Origin: Spiroplasma kunkelii CR2-3x
GTDB taxonomy: Bacteria > Bacillota_I > Bacilli_A > Mycoplasmatales > Mycoplasmataceae
Assembly (NCBI RefSeq): GCF_001274875.1
Contig: NZ_CP010899.1
Location: 496,001 to 560,000, forward strand
Length of the DNA: 64,000 nucleotides
Direction: 5' to 3'
Below the pieces are notes generated by a model that was not told the origin of the DNA, ran no database searches, and worked only from the letters and a program-made list of their open reading frames with translations. The position numbers and the translations under genes were made by a program. Shown in pieces: positions 29,093 through 36,711 of this stretch. Within the stretch, counting starts at the first letter, position 1. Each line of letters begins with the position of its first letter.

Positions 29093-29512
29093 AGTAGCGC
29101 CATAGATATTCACGATAAAATTACGAGTGTTGATAGTTTAACAAATGATGAAATTATTAAAGGAATTACTGTACCACAAAAAGTAGCAAGTGAAGATTTA
29201 AGACCATTGTTAAATGCAAAAGTTTTAAAAGCAGTTAAAGCAGTTGATGCTAGTTTAACAACTAATAATTTTGATTGATGACATTTATATTATCAAGGTT
29301 CACCAGATACTTATGATATTACTGCAACAGATATTGAAATTGATATTTATATTGCTGGTAAAAAATAAAGTAACTCGTGTTTTACAAGTTCAATATTATA
29401 AAGTTCAAAAAGTAAATAAAATTAGTATTAAACAATTTAATAAAGATAATATTGGGTCTTTAAAAACACATTGATATAGTGGTGTTCCTGATTTAACTAA
29501 AAATCAGTTGTA
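29093..29512 (+). pseudogene. phage structural protein remnant
   Basis: SAIDIHDKITSVDSLTNDEI, DLRPLLNAKVLKAVKAVDAS, WWHLYYQGSPDTYDITATDI, frameshift in the A6 tract at 29362, VTRVLQVQYYKVQKVNKISI...LKTHWYSGVPDLTKN. No start codon with ribosome site. Repeats of the DITATDIEIDIYIAG type suggest an Ig-like beta domain. Function in the particle unknown. Confidence 0.5.
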
Positions 29513-29749
29513 ATTGATGAAATGAATACAGGAATTATTAAAGCAATTCAAAAAATTAATTCTGGTTTAAGAACATCAGATTATAATGTTAATATTTTAG
29601 ATTATTCACATCAAATCTTTAATTATAGAGATGAGGGTCATTTTAGTAAAGATGTTGAAGTACCATATAGTTTAAGTGGTACAAATTGATTAACTGAAGA
29701 AACAACTGTAATGCAAATTACACTTCCTGCTGTTACTAGAAAAAGTTAA
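29505..29749 (+). pseudogene. phage structural protein fragment
   Basis: VIDEMNTGIIKAIQKINSGL, SDYNVNILDYSHQIFNYRDE, GTNWLTEETTVMQITLPAVT, ending RKS-TAA. Possibly the continuation of the preceding remnant after another frameshift. Decayed; 29750-29881 holds no gene. Confidence 0.45.
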
Positions 29750-29881
29750 TTATGAATTTATTAATTTTAAGAATATTAACTTTATTAGTATCTAATTTAG
29801 AAAATAAGCTATTAAAATAAGCTATTAATAAATAAATTTGTTAATTTAATTAATAAAGTTAATCAAATTAAACAAAAAGCA

Positions 29882-30705
29882 TTAAAATCCTATATTTGAG
29901 ATATCTTCTTCTTTAACGACATTATCATTTGTGTCTGCTATTTCTGTATAAGATGGGGTACTTATATTATTTAATAAGGGCTTATTGCTCATCTGCCCCT
30001 TGTTTTTGGCGACATTAATATCTTTAAATGAAATATATTCAAAATTACCATCTTCTTTAATTTCTTTTTTCATCTAAATCAATATCTGAAATATCAATTC
30101 CCATTTCTAATGCTAATTTACGATATAATTTTTATTCAACCATTTCTTTTGGTCATTTATTTCAAGGTGAATATTCACTATTTCCACTCGGACTACTATT
30201 TTTTTAAACGTTCAATATCTGCTTTTCTTAATAAAATAACTTGATAATTCCCATTTTTATCTTTTGCATAAGCATAAGCACCAATTATTTCATTAAAATC
30301 ACTATTATTTGCATTAAAATTAATTCCATGTATTTTAGGACATGAAATTAAACTATCTCATTCAAATTTTTCATCTTTAAAAATAATTGCTTTTATTGGA
30401 CTATATCCTGCTTCTTCAATTCTTTTACAATAAACTTTACTATCAATAACAGTAGTTAATTTATTTTTAAATGGAATAATATTAAAATCTTTTCCAAAAA
30501 TTAACCCTTTATTACTTAATTTAATAATACCTAATGCTGTAATTTTAGTATTATCAGCAGTATTAACTAACTGCATATAACTTTGTCCATTTTTCATTTT
30601 TAATTCTTCAAGTGCTAAAATATTTTCTTTTAAATATTTATCATTAACTTTTAATTCATATTTAATAATTGCACCTTTAATATATTGTTGTAATTCATTT
30701 ACCAT
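29882..30705 (-). pseudogene. recT: recT, second copy, broken
   Basis: ATG 30705 after AAAGGAGTTAAATAAA. Residues 1-115 are nearly those of the first copy (MVNELQQYIKGAIIKYELKV). A frameshift lies near 30205 (LKK|NSSPSGNSEYSPWNKWP), a TAA replaces a codon near 30134, and another frameshift near 30070 follows. The end NKGQMSNKPLLNNISTPSYT...KEEDISNIGF is the native C terminus that the first copy lost. Confidence 0.85.
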
Positions 30706-30706
30706 T

Positions 30707-31462
30707 TTATTTAACTCCTTTAATTTTTATATTTATTCCTTTAATACCAACTATTTTATTATCAGTATTTGTATCTCATTGTGCTTTAATTGTGTTTTTA
30801 ACTAACTTTTCATTAACAATTAAATATTTAATTAATTGTTTTAATTCATATTGATTAGCATTTTCTAAAAAATCATTATCAATGCCCAGTATTTCAATAT
30901 TTTTATTAATAATTTTTCTTTTATTAAATTAATACCAACTTTTTTTAATTATTTTGGTTCTAATGATTTATCAATTTGCTCAATTTGTTCCATTACACTA
31001 ACTTGTTCATCTTGAATTTGGTCTATATCAAGACCCATATCTGGTGTTAAACTATTTGCTTTTTCAAGTAATTCTTGTTCTTTAAATAATTCATTTTGTT
31101 TTTTAATGCGTACTTGATTAATATTATTTTTAATTTCAATTTTATGATTTTCAATTATTTTTTTAATTGAATTAAATTATTTCTTAATTTATTAACATCA
31201 TCTAAACAATCATCAACTACTTTTACTGGTTCACGAAAAACAATATATACTTTACTTACAAGACTAGGAATATCTTTTAAATACACATCTTTATAATCAT
31301 TAGTATTATATAATAATTACGATGACGATAAATAAATTCTGCTAATTCTTGGCCATTTTCATCCATTCATTTTTTAATATTTAATGCTTTTAAACTTAAT
31401 TCTTTAAAATCATTATCTTTAATAACAAAAGGAAAAGAAATATTTTGAACTATATTACTCAT
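30707..31462 (-). pseudogene. recT-upstream protein, second copy, frameshifted
   Basis: ATG 31462: MSNIVQNISFPFVIKDNDFK...NYYINTNDYKDVYLKDIPSL matches the 262-aa protein at 17867-18655 until about 31175, where the frame is lost. The coiled-coil part (SKLINH, LNQIQDEQV) and end (KGIKYKN-like) are present in other frames. Not functional. Confidence 0.8.
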
Positions 31463-31683
31463 TATTCACCATACTTACTAGGTAATTTGTCATATTTTGA
31501 ATTATCTTTTAATTGATATATATGTAAAGGAACCCATTTATAATCACAAGAACATGTAGAATAAGAACATATAATAAAATCTTCTTTATATAATTGTTGT
31601 TGTTTTAATTCAGCAAGTTCTTTTTTAAGTTTTTCATTTTCTTTTTCTAACTTTTCATATTTAATTCATTCTGTTATATTCAT
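31462..31683 (-). CDS. phage coiled-coil protein (73 aa), third copy
   Basis: MNITEWIKYEKLEKENEKLK-KELAELKQQQLYKEDF then a different middle (IICSYSTCSCDYKWVPLHIY) and the common end DNSKYDKLPSKYGE. Four cysteines (CSYSTCSC) replace the VNGRREDTF block of the other copies. ATG 31683. Stop overlaps the next start by one base (TAATG). Confidence 0.75.
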
Positions 31684-31685
31684 TA

Positions 31686-31916
31686 TTAATCATCCTCAAT
31701 AACAGTTAATTGTTCTATTTGTTCTTTTGTGATTCCGATACCATATAAATAAGCACCATCTAAATCAGCATCTTTTAAATTAGCACACTTTAAATTAGCA
31801 CCTCGTAAATCAGCATCTTCTAAATCTAATCTTTCACTTTCTAAATATTTATTTATTTTTTGTTTTTCAACAGTAATTCCTGTTAAATCTTTAATTATAT
31901 CTTGTAATGTTTTCAT
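31686..31916 (-). CDS. pentapeptide-repeat protein (76 aa), third copy
   Basis: Leader MKTLQDIIKDLTGITVEKQK as in the two paralogues, then about six repeats (LDLEDADLRGANLKCANLKD) and IGITKEQIEQLTVIEDD. ATG 31916 after CGAGGAATTATAAA. Same neighbours as the copy at 18925-19140. Confidence 0.8.
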   Translation of the reverse strand: MKTLQDIIKDLTGITVEKQKINKYLESERLDLEDADLRGANLKCANLKDADLDGAYLYGIGITKEQIEQLTVIEDD

Positions 31917-31917
31917 T

Positions 31918-32055
31918 TTATAATTCCTCGAAATTCTTTTCCATAATTAATTTTTCAATATAGTCATAAGCACTCTCTTCTGAATAGCATTCTTCTATTG
32001 CTTCATTAAATAAATCTTCTTCAGAATAAACTTTGCCATCGTCATCTTTTCACAT
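31918..32055 (-). CDS. small acidic phage protein (45 aa), second copy
   Basis: MWKDDDGKVYSEEDLFNEAI...ESAYDYIEKLIMEKNFEEL, clearly the same family as 19142-19279; changes are mostly conservative, so both are likely selected proteins. ATG 32055 after AAAGGAGAATAAATA. Confidence 0.75.
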
Positions 32056-32070
32056 ATTATTTATTCTCCT

Positions 32071-32391
32071 TTAATATAAGTTATAATAATTTAATAGTTT
32101 TTTTATTATTTCTAATACTTTCAGTATATGGTTTAAACCTATTTAATTCTTTTTTAAGATATTCATTAAGATTTTCGATGTTTTTTCCGCATATTTTATT
32201 AGTTCCTTTATTGATACCTCGTCATCACCACTTAATATTTTTAACAAGAAATTACCATCATTATCAATAATATTAATAGCGGTATCTTTATTTTTTTCTT
32301 GTGATAAAATTTCATAGCAGTATTAATCATCTAATTTATTAATAATTTTTTTTTGAAATTCTGATAATTCTAATTTTCTAATTTCTTTCAT
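32071..32391 (-). pseudogene. phage protein, second copy, broken
   Basis: ATG 32391 (MKEIRKLELSEFQKKIINKL) corresponds to the 81-aa protein at 19576-19821. A TAA replaces a codon at LDD*YCYEI, and a frameshift near 32150 (LKKELNRFKPYTESIRNNKK) ends it. Confidence 0.75.
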
Positions 32392-32396
32392 ATTAT

Positions 32397-32570
32397 TTAT
32401 TTTCCAAATACTTCATCTTCTAAATCAATTAATCTAAACTGATTATCTCTATCTTTATTTGATTCACTGAAAGATTGTGCTTCTGTTGCAGTATAAAATA
32501 AAAATGAATTAATACGGTATAATTTACCTAAATATGTTTTTTGAATTAATAAATATCTTGCATTATTCAT
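32397..32570 (-). CDS. phage protein (57 aa), second copy
   Basis: MNNARYLLIQKTYLGKLYRI-NSFLFYTATEAQSFSESNKD ending IDLEDEVFGK. Counterpart of 19823-20011. ATG 32570 after AGAAGGAATTAAATT. Upstream of it the phage operon is cut: the Cys gene, operator and GC-richer block present in copy 1 are replaced at about 32.6 kb by the plectrovirus. Confidence 0.7.
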   Translation of the reverse strand: MNNARYLLIQKTYLGKLYRINSFLFYTATEAQSFSESNKDRDNQFRLIDLEDEVFGK

Positions 32571-32679
32571 AATTTAATTCCTTCTAATTCTTTCTAGTGT
32601 AAATTGTAAATGCCAACCGATAAAAAGTTAACTATTAATTTAATTAACTTTTTTAAGTTAATTATAGGAGGTTGAAATT

Positions 32680-32790
32680 ATGCAAACAAAGCAATATTTT
32701 ATTTTGCGGTCGCTAGTGAAAAAGTATGGTAAAGATAATGTTATTAATACTGTTAATAAGATTGCAAAAGATATTGAAATTAAAAAGTAA
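32680..32790 (+). CDS. plectrovirus small protein (36 aa), second copy
   Basis: Amino acid sequence identical to 22709-22819 (MQTKQYFILRSLVKKYGKDN...). ATG 32680 after ATAGGAGGTTGAAATT. First gene of the nearly complete plectrovirus that runs to 40.34 kb. Confidence 0.8.
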   Translation: MQTKQYFILRSLVKKYGKDNVINTVNKIAKDIEIKK

Positions 32791-32804
32791 AAGAATAAAT
32801 TATT

Positions 32805-32888
32805 CCGCGTAATTTATTAGCGGATAATTTATTCAATAATGTTTTTTAATGGAGCGAAGCGACAACGAGCGGAGCGAGTTTGCAAATT
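32805..32888 (+). other. conserved non-coding plectrovirus segment, second copy
   Basis: CCGCGTAATTTATTAGCGGA hairpin followed by GGAGCGAAGCGACAACGAGC and GGAGCGAGTTTGCAAATTTC. Matches 22835-22915. Confidence 0.5.
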
Positions 32889-32922
32889 TCAATTTTTTAA
32901 TTTTTTAGAAGGGAGTTATATT

Positions 32923-33072
32923 ATGCCAATTTGATTAACGACAATATTTAGTGTTCTTATTGTATTGGGGATTTTTCTTTATATTGGTTTAGGAATTTAT
33001 CAAAAAATTCGTCAAATTGAACGAAATAAAAAAGATAAAAAAGAAATTGAAAGAAAGGAGGATAAAAAATAA
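32923..33072 (+). CDS. plectrovirus small membrane protein (49 aa)
   Basis: [20 protein letters not shown] helix, [16 protein letters not shown], then a very basic/acidic tail [17 protein letters not shown] 32923 after AGAAGGGAGTTATATT. The TAA overlaps the coat gene ATG by one base. Single helix with charged cytoplasmic tail, like minor coat or assembly proteins of filamentous phages; role inferred. Confidence 0.8.
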
Positions 33073-33320
33073 TGTTAGGTATGTATTTAACAACAGCAGT
33101 TAATTTTTTAGTAAATACACCTAAAACTATGACTGAGGGTATGACTGGTATTTGAACTGGATTAACTAGTGCATTATGAAAAGTTAAAGATGGTGTAACA
33201 AATATTTTACCTGAGATAATGGTTTTCTTAGGCGATGCGTGAATTATTTTAATTCCGTTTGCTATATTTTGTATTATAAAAATATTAAATTTTTTCCGTA
33301 TTATGGTTAAAGGAGTTTAG
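33072..33320 (+). CDS. plectrovirus coat-like membrane protein (82 aa)
   Basis: [78 protein letters not shown]. Close homologue of 23093-23344. The N-terminal hydrophobic stretch may be a cleaved leader. The major-coat assignment rests on size, one strong helix, basic C terminus and conservation. Confidence 0.8.
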
Positions 33321-33345
33321 TATTTATTATTTATCATATATTTTA

Positions 33346-33460
33346 ACTGTGGCACACTAGTTTTTATATGTGATTTGATGTAAAAAATGAATTTATTAAA
33401 TAGAAAAATGAACTTATTATATTTACTATTAAAGTTCTTAATAGTTATTTTAAGTGTGCC
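33346..33460 (+). repeat. GGCACACT / AGTGTGCC inverted repeat, second copy
   Basis: Arms at about 33350 and 33450 with an AT-rich loop whose sequence differs from the 23.4-kb copy, while arms and spacing are kept. That pattern argues for a selected structure. Confidence 0.6.
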
Positions 33461-33482
33461 AATTTTTATTATTTTATATATT

Positions 33483-33672
33483 TAACATTGTTAATAACAT
33501 TGTTTATTAAAAAAACAGTACATTAACATTCTCATCTATAACATTGTTAATAAATATTGTTTATTACAATATATAAACATTATATTAACATTTTTTATAA
33601 CATTGTTAATAATCAGTGTTTATTACAATAAATAAACATTATACGAACATTATTTATAACATTGTTTATTAA
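33483..33672. repeat. iterons, about 59-bp tandem units
   Basis: TAACATTGTTAATAA begins at 33483, 33539 and 33598, and TAACATTGTTTATTA at 33657. Each unit also contains TGTTTATTA, and most contain AATAAACATTATA. Part of the 685-nt gene-free region 33321-34006. Tandem AT-rich units between coat genes and the rest of the genome fit a replication origin or protein-binding array. Confidence 0.75.
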
Positions 33673-33800
33673 GCTGTAAATGTTTTCTAAATAAGTGTTT
33701 AATTTTTCTAGTTAAGTTGTGAGTTGTTAATTTACAGCTGTAAATGTTTTCTAAATAAGTGTTTAATTTTTCTAGTTAAGTTGTGAGCTGTTAATTTACA
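33672..33800. repeat. 64-bp perfect-period tandem duplication
   Basis: Two units start AGCTGTAAATGTTTTCTAAA at 33672 and 33736 and differ at one base (GAGTTG versus GAGCTG). Each unit ends in ATTTACAGCT, the inverse of its start AGCTGTAAAT, so each can form a hairpin with 10-bp arms. Adjacent to the iterons. Confidence 0.8.
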
Positions 33801-34006
33801 GCTTTTAAGTTTTTTTATTTATATTTCAATATTAAGTTATGGTAAAGATTTTCCATTCTTTGAAATTATTATGTCTGTATTTGATTTTATATCATTTATT
33901 TTTATGATTATTATGCATATAAAATATATTTTTGAAATTAAGGTAGAATTTGATGTTGAAAAAGAAAAATTAATTCAATATTGACAAATTGAAGGAGTTG
34001 ATAAAA

Positions 34007-34372
34007 TTGAGTAATTATATTAAGAAAAATCAGAATATAGAAAATTATTTTATTAGTAAGGAATTTATCCCTTTTACAACAGATAAAGCAAGTTTTATTA
34101 ATTTACCCAATCATAATCGCCATATTGGTTTTTGGTTGAGTAATAAGTTTATTTATCCGAGTGAAAAACATTCTGAACAAGTAGCAATCGGTTTGATTTA
34201 TGATCATTTATCACGACAATATTTAACAAAATGAGAAGGAATTGGAAGTGATTATTAAAATCAAAAATATGAACTACAAAAATTAAAAGCAAATAATAAC
34301 AATAATAATTTAATAAATTGAACTGTTAAAAAAGAGCAACAATTAATTAAAGATTTGGAAGATTTAAATTAA
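34007..34372 (+). CDS. plectrovirus protein (121 aa), possibly interrupted
   Basis: TTG start at 34007, spaced 9 nt from GGAG. The frame reads [60 protein letters not shown], then TAA at 34256; the same frame continues [20 protein letters not shown] and [14 protein letters not shown] to 34372, one base before the next start. Either the 83-aa form is the product or the gene carries one stop. Soluble; may be a single-strand DNA-binding or replication protein by position after the origin. Not recognised. Confidence 0.6.
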
Positions 34373-34522
34373 ATGAGTTTATATGATTATTGAGTTCAAT
34401 TTGTTAGTTATATTATTGGTTCTAATGCTCCTGAGTTTTTATATGTTATATCGTTTGTGTTATTTATTGTTTTGTTTTTTGGAATGTTTTTTAAACTTAT
34501 TCAAAAAATGTGGAGTTTTTAA
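34373..34522 (+). CDS. plectrovirus membrane protein (49 aa)
   Basis: MSLYDYWVQFVSYIIGSNAP then a strong helix (FVLFIVLFFGMFFKL) and IQKMWSF. ATG 34373 follows the preceding stop. Minor coat or assembly protein by context; no motif. Confidence 0.7.
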
Positions 34523-34524
34523 AA

Positions 34525-34728
34525 ATGCAAAATGATTGAATTAAATTAAAAGAGTTTTTTATTCATATATTTTTGTTTATAGATAAAATGAATGTTGAAA
34601 GTATTACAATGTGGAATTTAACACAAAATGAATATTTAATTTTAATGGTTGGTATTTGAATTGTTATTTTGTTCTTAACTTGGTTTTTCTTGTGAATGGT
34701 TTTTAAAATAGTTAGTTGTTTTAAATAA
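34525..34728 (+). CDS. plectrovirus membrane protein (67 aa)
   Basis: MQNDWIKLKEFFIHIFLFID, MNVESITMWNLTQNEYLILM, then a C-terminal helix (WIVILFLTWFFLWMVF). ATG 34525 is 2 nt after the previous stop. Function inferred only from its place among small membrane genes. Confidence 0.7.
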
Positions 34729-34735
34729 TTAAATT

Positions 34736-35053
34736 TTGTTATTATTATGGTTTTCTCTCTCCACAAAATTTTAAAATCTTTTTTTGAATATAATATATAT
34801 TTTCATTATGAATGCAATAATTATTAATATAAATAATGTTGTAAAAAATATTTCTTTTGCATTTATTTGATTAATATTTTTAAATATTCATTCTACAAAA
34901 TTAATTGTAGTAATTAATTTTCCGATAGGATTGATTAAAAAGTTTATAATTCCAATAATAGGCAATAATATTGAAATTATTTTTAAAATTTTCTTAATTT
35001 TTATCACTCTCTTTTTTGATTTGTGGGGAGATAAAACCATAATAATACTAGTT
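34736..35053. repeat. imperfect inverted repeats bounding a 0.3-kb segment
   Basis: TTATTATGGTTTTCTCTCTC with CACAAA on the left (about 34742-34768) and its inverse GGGGAGATAAAACCATAATAA on the right (about 35022-35047), plus outer TAATTAAA/TTTAATTA. Each arm contains an ATG with nearly the same first codons (MVFSLHK left, MVLSPHK right), and the enclosed ORF reads against the phage operon. Confidence 0.6.
34771..35040 (-). CDS. membrane protein on the opposite strand (89 aa)
   Basis: MVLSPHKSKKRVIKIKKILK, then IISILLPIIGIINFLINPIG and a second helix near IFFTTLFILIIIAFIMKIYI. No ribosome site precedes ATG 35040. Reads opposite to its neighbours inside the inverted-repeat segment, so it may be silent in this orientation. 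A basic N terminus followed by two helices is a credible protein; moderate doubt remains. Confidence 0.45.
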
Positions 35054-35080
35054 TAATTATAAATAACTATTGGAGGTAAA

Positions 35081-36094
35081 ATGAAAAAATTTATATTTTT
35101 CTTTAAAAATTATTGTTATATTAGTGGTTCAATGATTTTATTTAGTTTAATTGATTTATTATTTTGGATAATTTCTTTATATTGTGTTGGTTTGGTATTT
35201 TGATTGTTGTTTGCTTTGCAGTGTGTTTATTTTGTGTGATGATTGTGAAAAAATATTTTTTATCAGTTAAATTCTTTTCGGTTAGTTCAATTTATTTGAG
35301 ATAATCCGTTGTCGGTAATTATTGGTAAATTAGGAACTGGTAAAACATTACTTTTAACTTATTTATCGCAAGTTATGAAATTATTGACAGATGAAATTTA
35401 TAGTAATTATCCGTTAGAAGATGATAAAGTAAAAGTTTTAACATTTAAGAATTTAGATTTTACTGACCGAACAAAACTAGTTCCCCCAGATGATAGTGTT
35501 ATTTTATTTGATGAAAGTTATTTGTATATTGATGGAACTAGTCCTCACGATGAGAAAAAAGTTCATAGTGGTAAAATAACGTGAATTGTTTTAGCGAGAC
35601 ATTTTGGTAATCGTGCGTTGTTTACTGCTCAGCGTGAGGGTATGATTTGAAATAATATTCGTCAGTTAGCAAGTGGGATTATTATTCCAATTTCATTGAA
35701 AAAACCTATTATTAAAAAAGGATTTAATTTTTTTAACCGTTTTTTTATTATGCGAATTGGAATTTTCCAAGATATAACGGATTATGAAATTTGAAAAACA
35801 AAATCAGTAGAACGAACAGCAGAAGGTAAACGAGTAAAACATAAGTCGGATGTTGGATTAGGAATTCGGTTTTTTAAAATAATTATTTCGCTTGAATTTG
35901 CCAATAAGTATGATAGTCAATGATTAAAATTTGTGCGTGATTTAAAAAATAATGAAATTGTTAATAAAAAAGAATATTATTGGTCAGAAATTACAAAATT
36001 AAGTGTTAAAGAACGATTGGAGTTATTTGATATTGATATTTTGAAAAAGAATTTAAAACCTAAAAAAGAGAAAGGAAATAGTAAAGATGATTAA
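35081..36094 (+). CDS. plectrovirus Zot/pI-type assembly ATPase (337 aa)
   Basis: N-terminal helices (MILFSLIDLLFWIISLYCVG, FWLLFALQCVYFVWW) anchor it. Then SVIIGKLGTGKTLLLTYLSQ (Walker A), DDSVILFDESYLYIDG (Walker B), WIVLARHFGNRALFTAQREG and IWNNIRQLASGIIIPI. This is the Zot family, to which inovirus pI belongs: membrane ATPases that drive extrusion. ATG 35081 after TATTGGAGGTAAA. The C terminus is Lys-rich (NLKPKKEKGNSKDD). The single start-to-end frame has several TGA-Trp codons. Confidence 0.9.
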
Positions 36095-36098
36095 TTTA

Positions 36099-36308
36099 TT
36101 AGTTGAAAATATATAAACTTGATATGGTTAACATTAAGGGATGACTAAATAAAATTGCCATTCTACCAAATAATCAAATCAACCAAGTATCAGAATTATA
36201 TAAATCCATAATAATATTTTTTGCTGATGTAAATTGATTAATAATAACAGTAATAAAACCAGTTCCAAATATAGCAATTGCCGCCACCAATAAAACTAAT
36301 TTAATCAT
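36099..36308 (-). CDS. plectrovirus membrane protein (69 aa), reverse strand
   Basis: [20 protein letters not shown] helix, [43 protein letters not shown] 36308 overlaps the stop of the 88-aa gene. With that gene it forms a two-gene unit reading opposite to the flanking Zot and ORF1 genes. Likely minor coat or assembly protein. Confidence 0.6.
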
Positions 36309-36574
36309 TATTTAACACCTCTTTTAATTTTTACTTGTTGTCTAATATTTTGACGTTTAATTTCTCGTTTAACTTGTTGCTTATTACTATTGTGATAAAC
36401 TTTTTTACCTATTCCAATACCTTTTCGTACGGTTGATGAATATACTTGCGAAACACCATTATTAACTGTTGAACCTAAATTATTATATTGTGTTGATGTA
36501 CCGTGAATTGCATAAATAGATAACTTAATAACCATAAAAAAGATTAAAAAATAAGCAATTGACGTATTTGTCAT
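36308..36574 (-). CDS. plectrovirus membrane protein (88 aa or longer), reverse strand
   Basis: [20 protein letters not shown] helix, then Ser/Thr-rich middle and a strongly basic tail ([20 protein letters not shown]). The frame stays open upstream for about 40 codons (NNKPNNNNSNWDKIFSFVFD, IFLFIFDVIWNTKLP) with another helix but no ATG, so the start is uncertain. The upstream region faces the ORF1 promoter. Confidence 0.55.
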
Positions 36575-36711
36575 CGGTAACTTTGTATTTCAAATTACAT
36601 CAAAAATAAACAAAAATATATCAAAAACAAAACTAAAAATCTTGTCTCAATTACTATTATTATTGTTGGGTTTATTGTTTCAAAAACATTGTATAGTTAG
36701 GAATTGAGTTT

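Noticed and set aside
33483-33672. CRISPR array
   Set aside because: Only about four AT-rich units, spacers are themselves similar, and no cas genes are present; iterons fit better.
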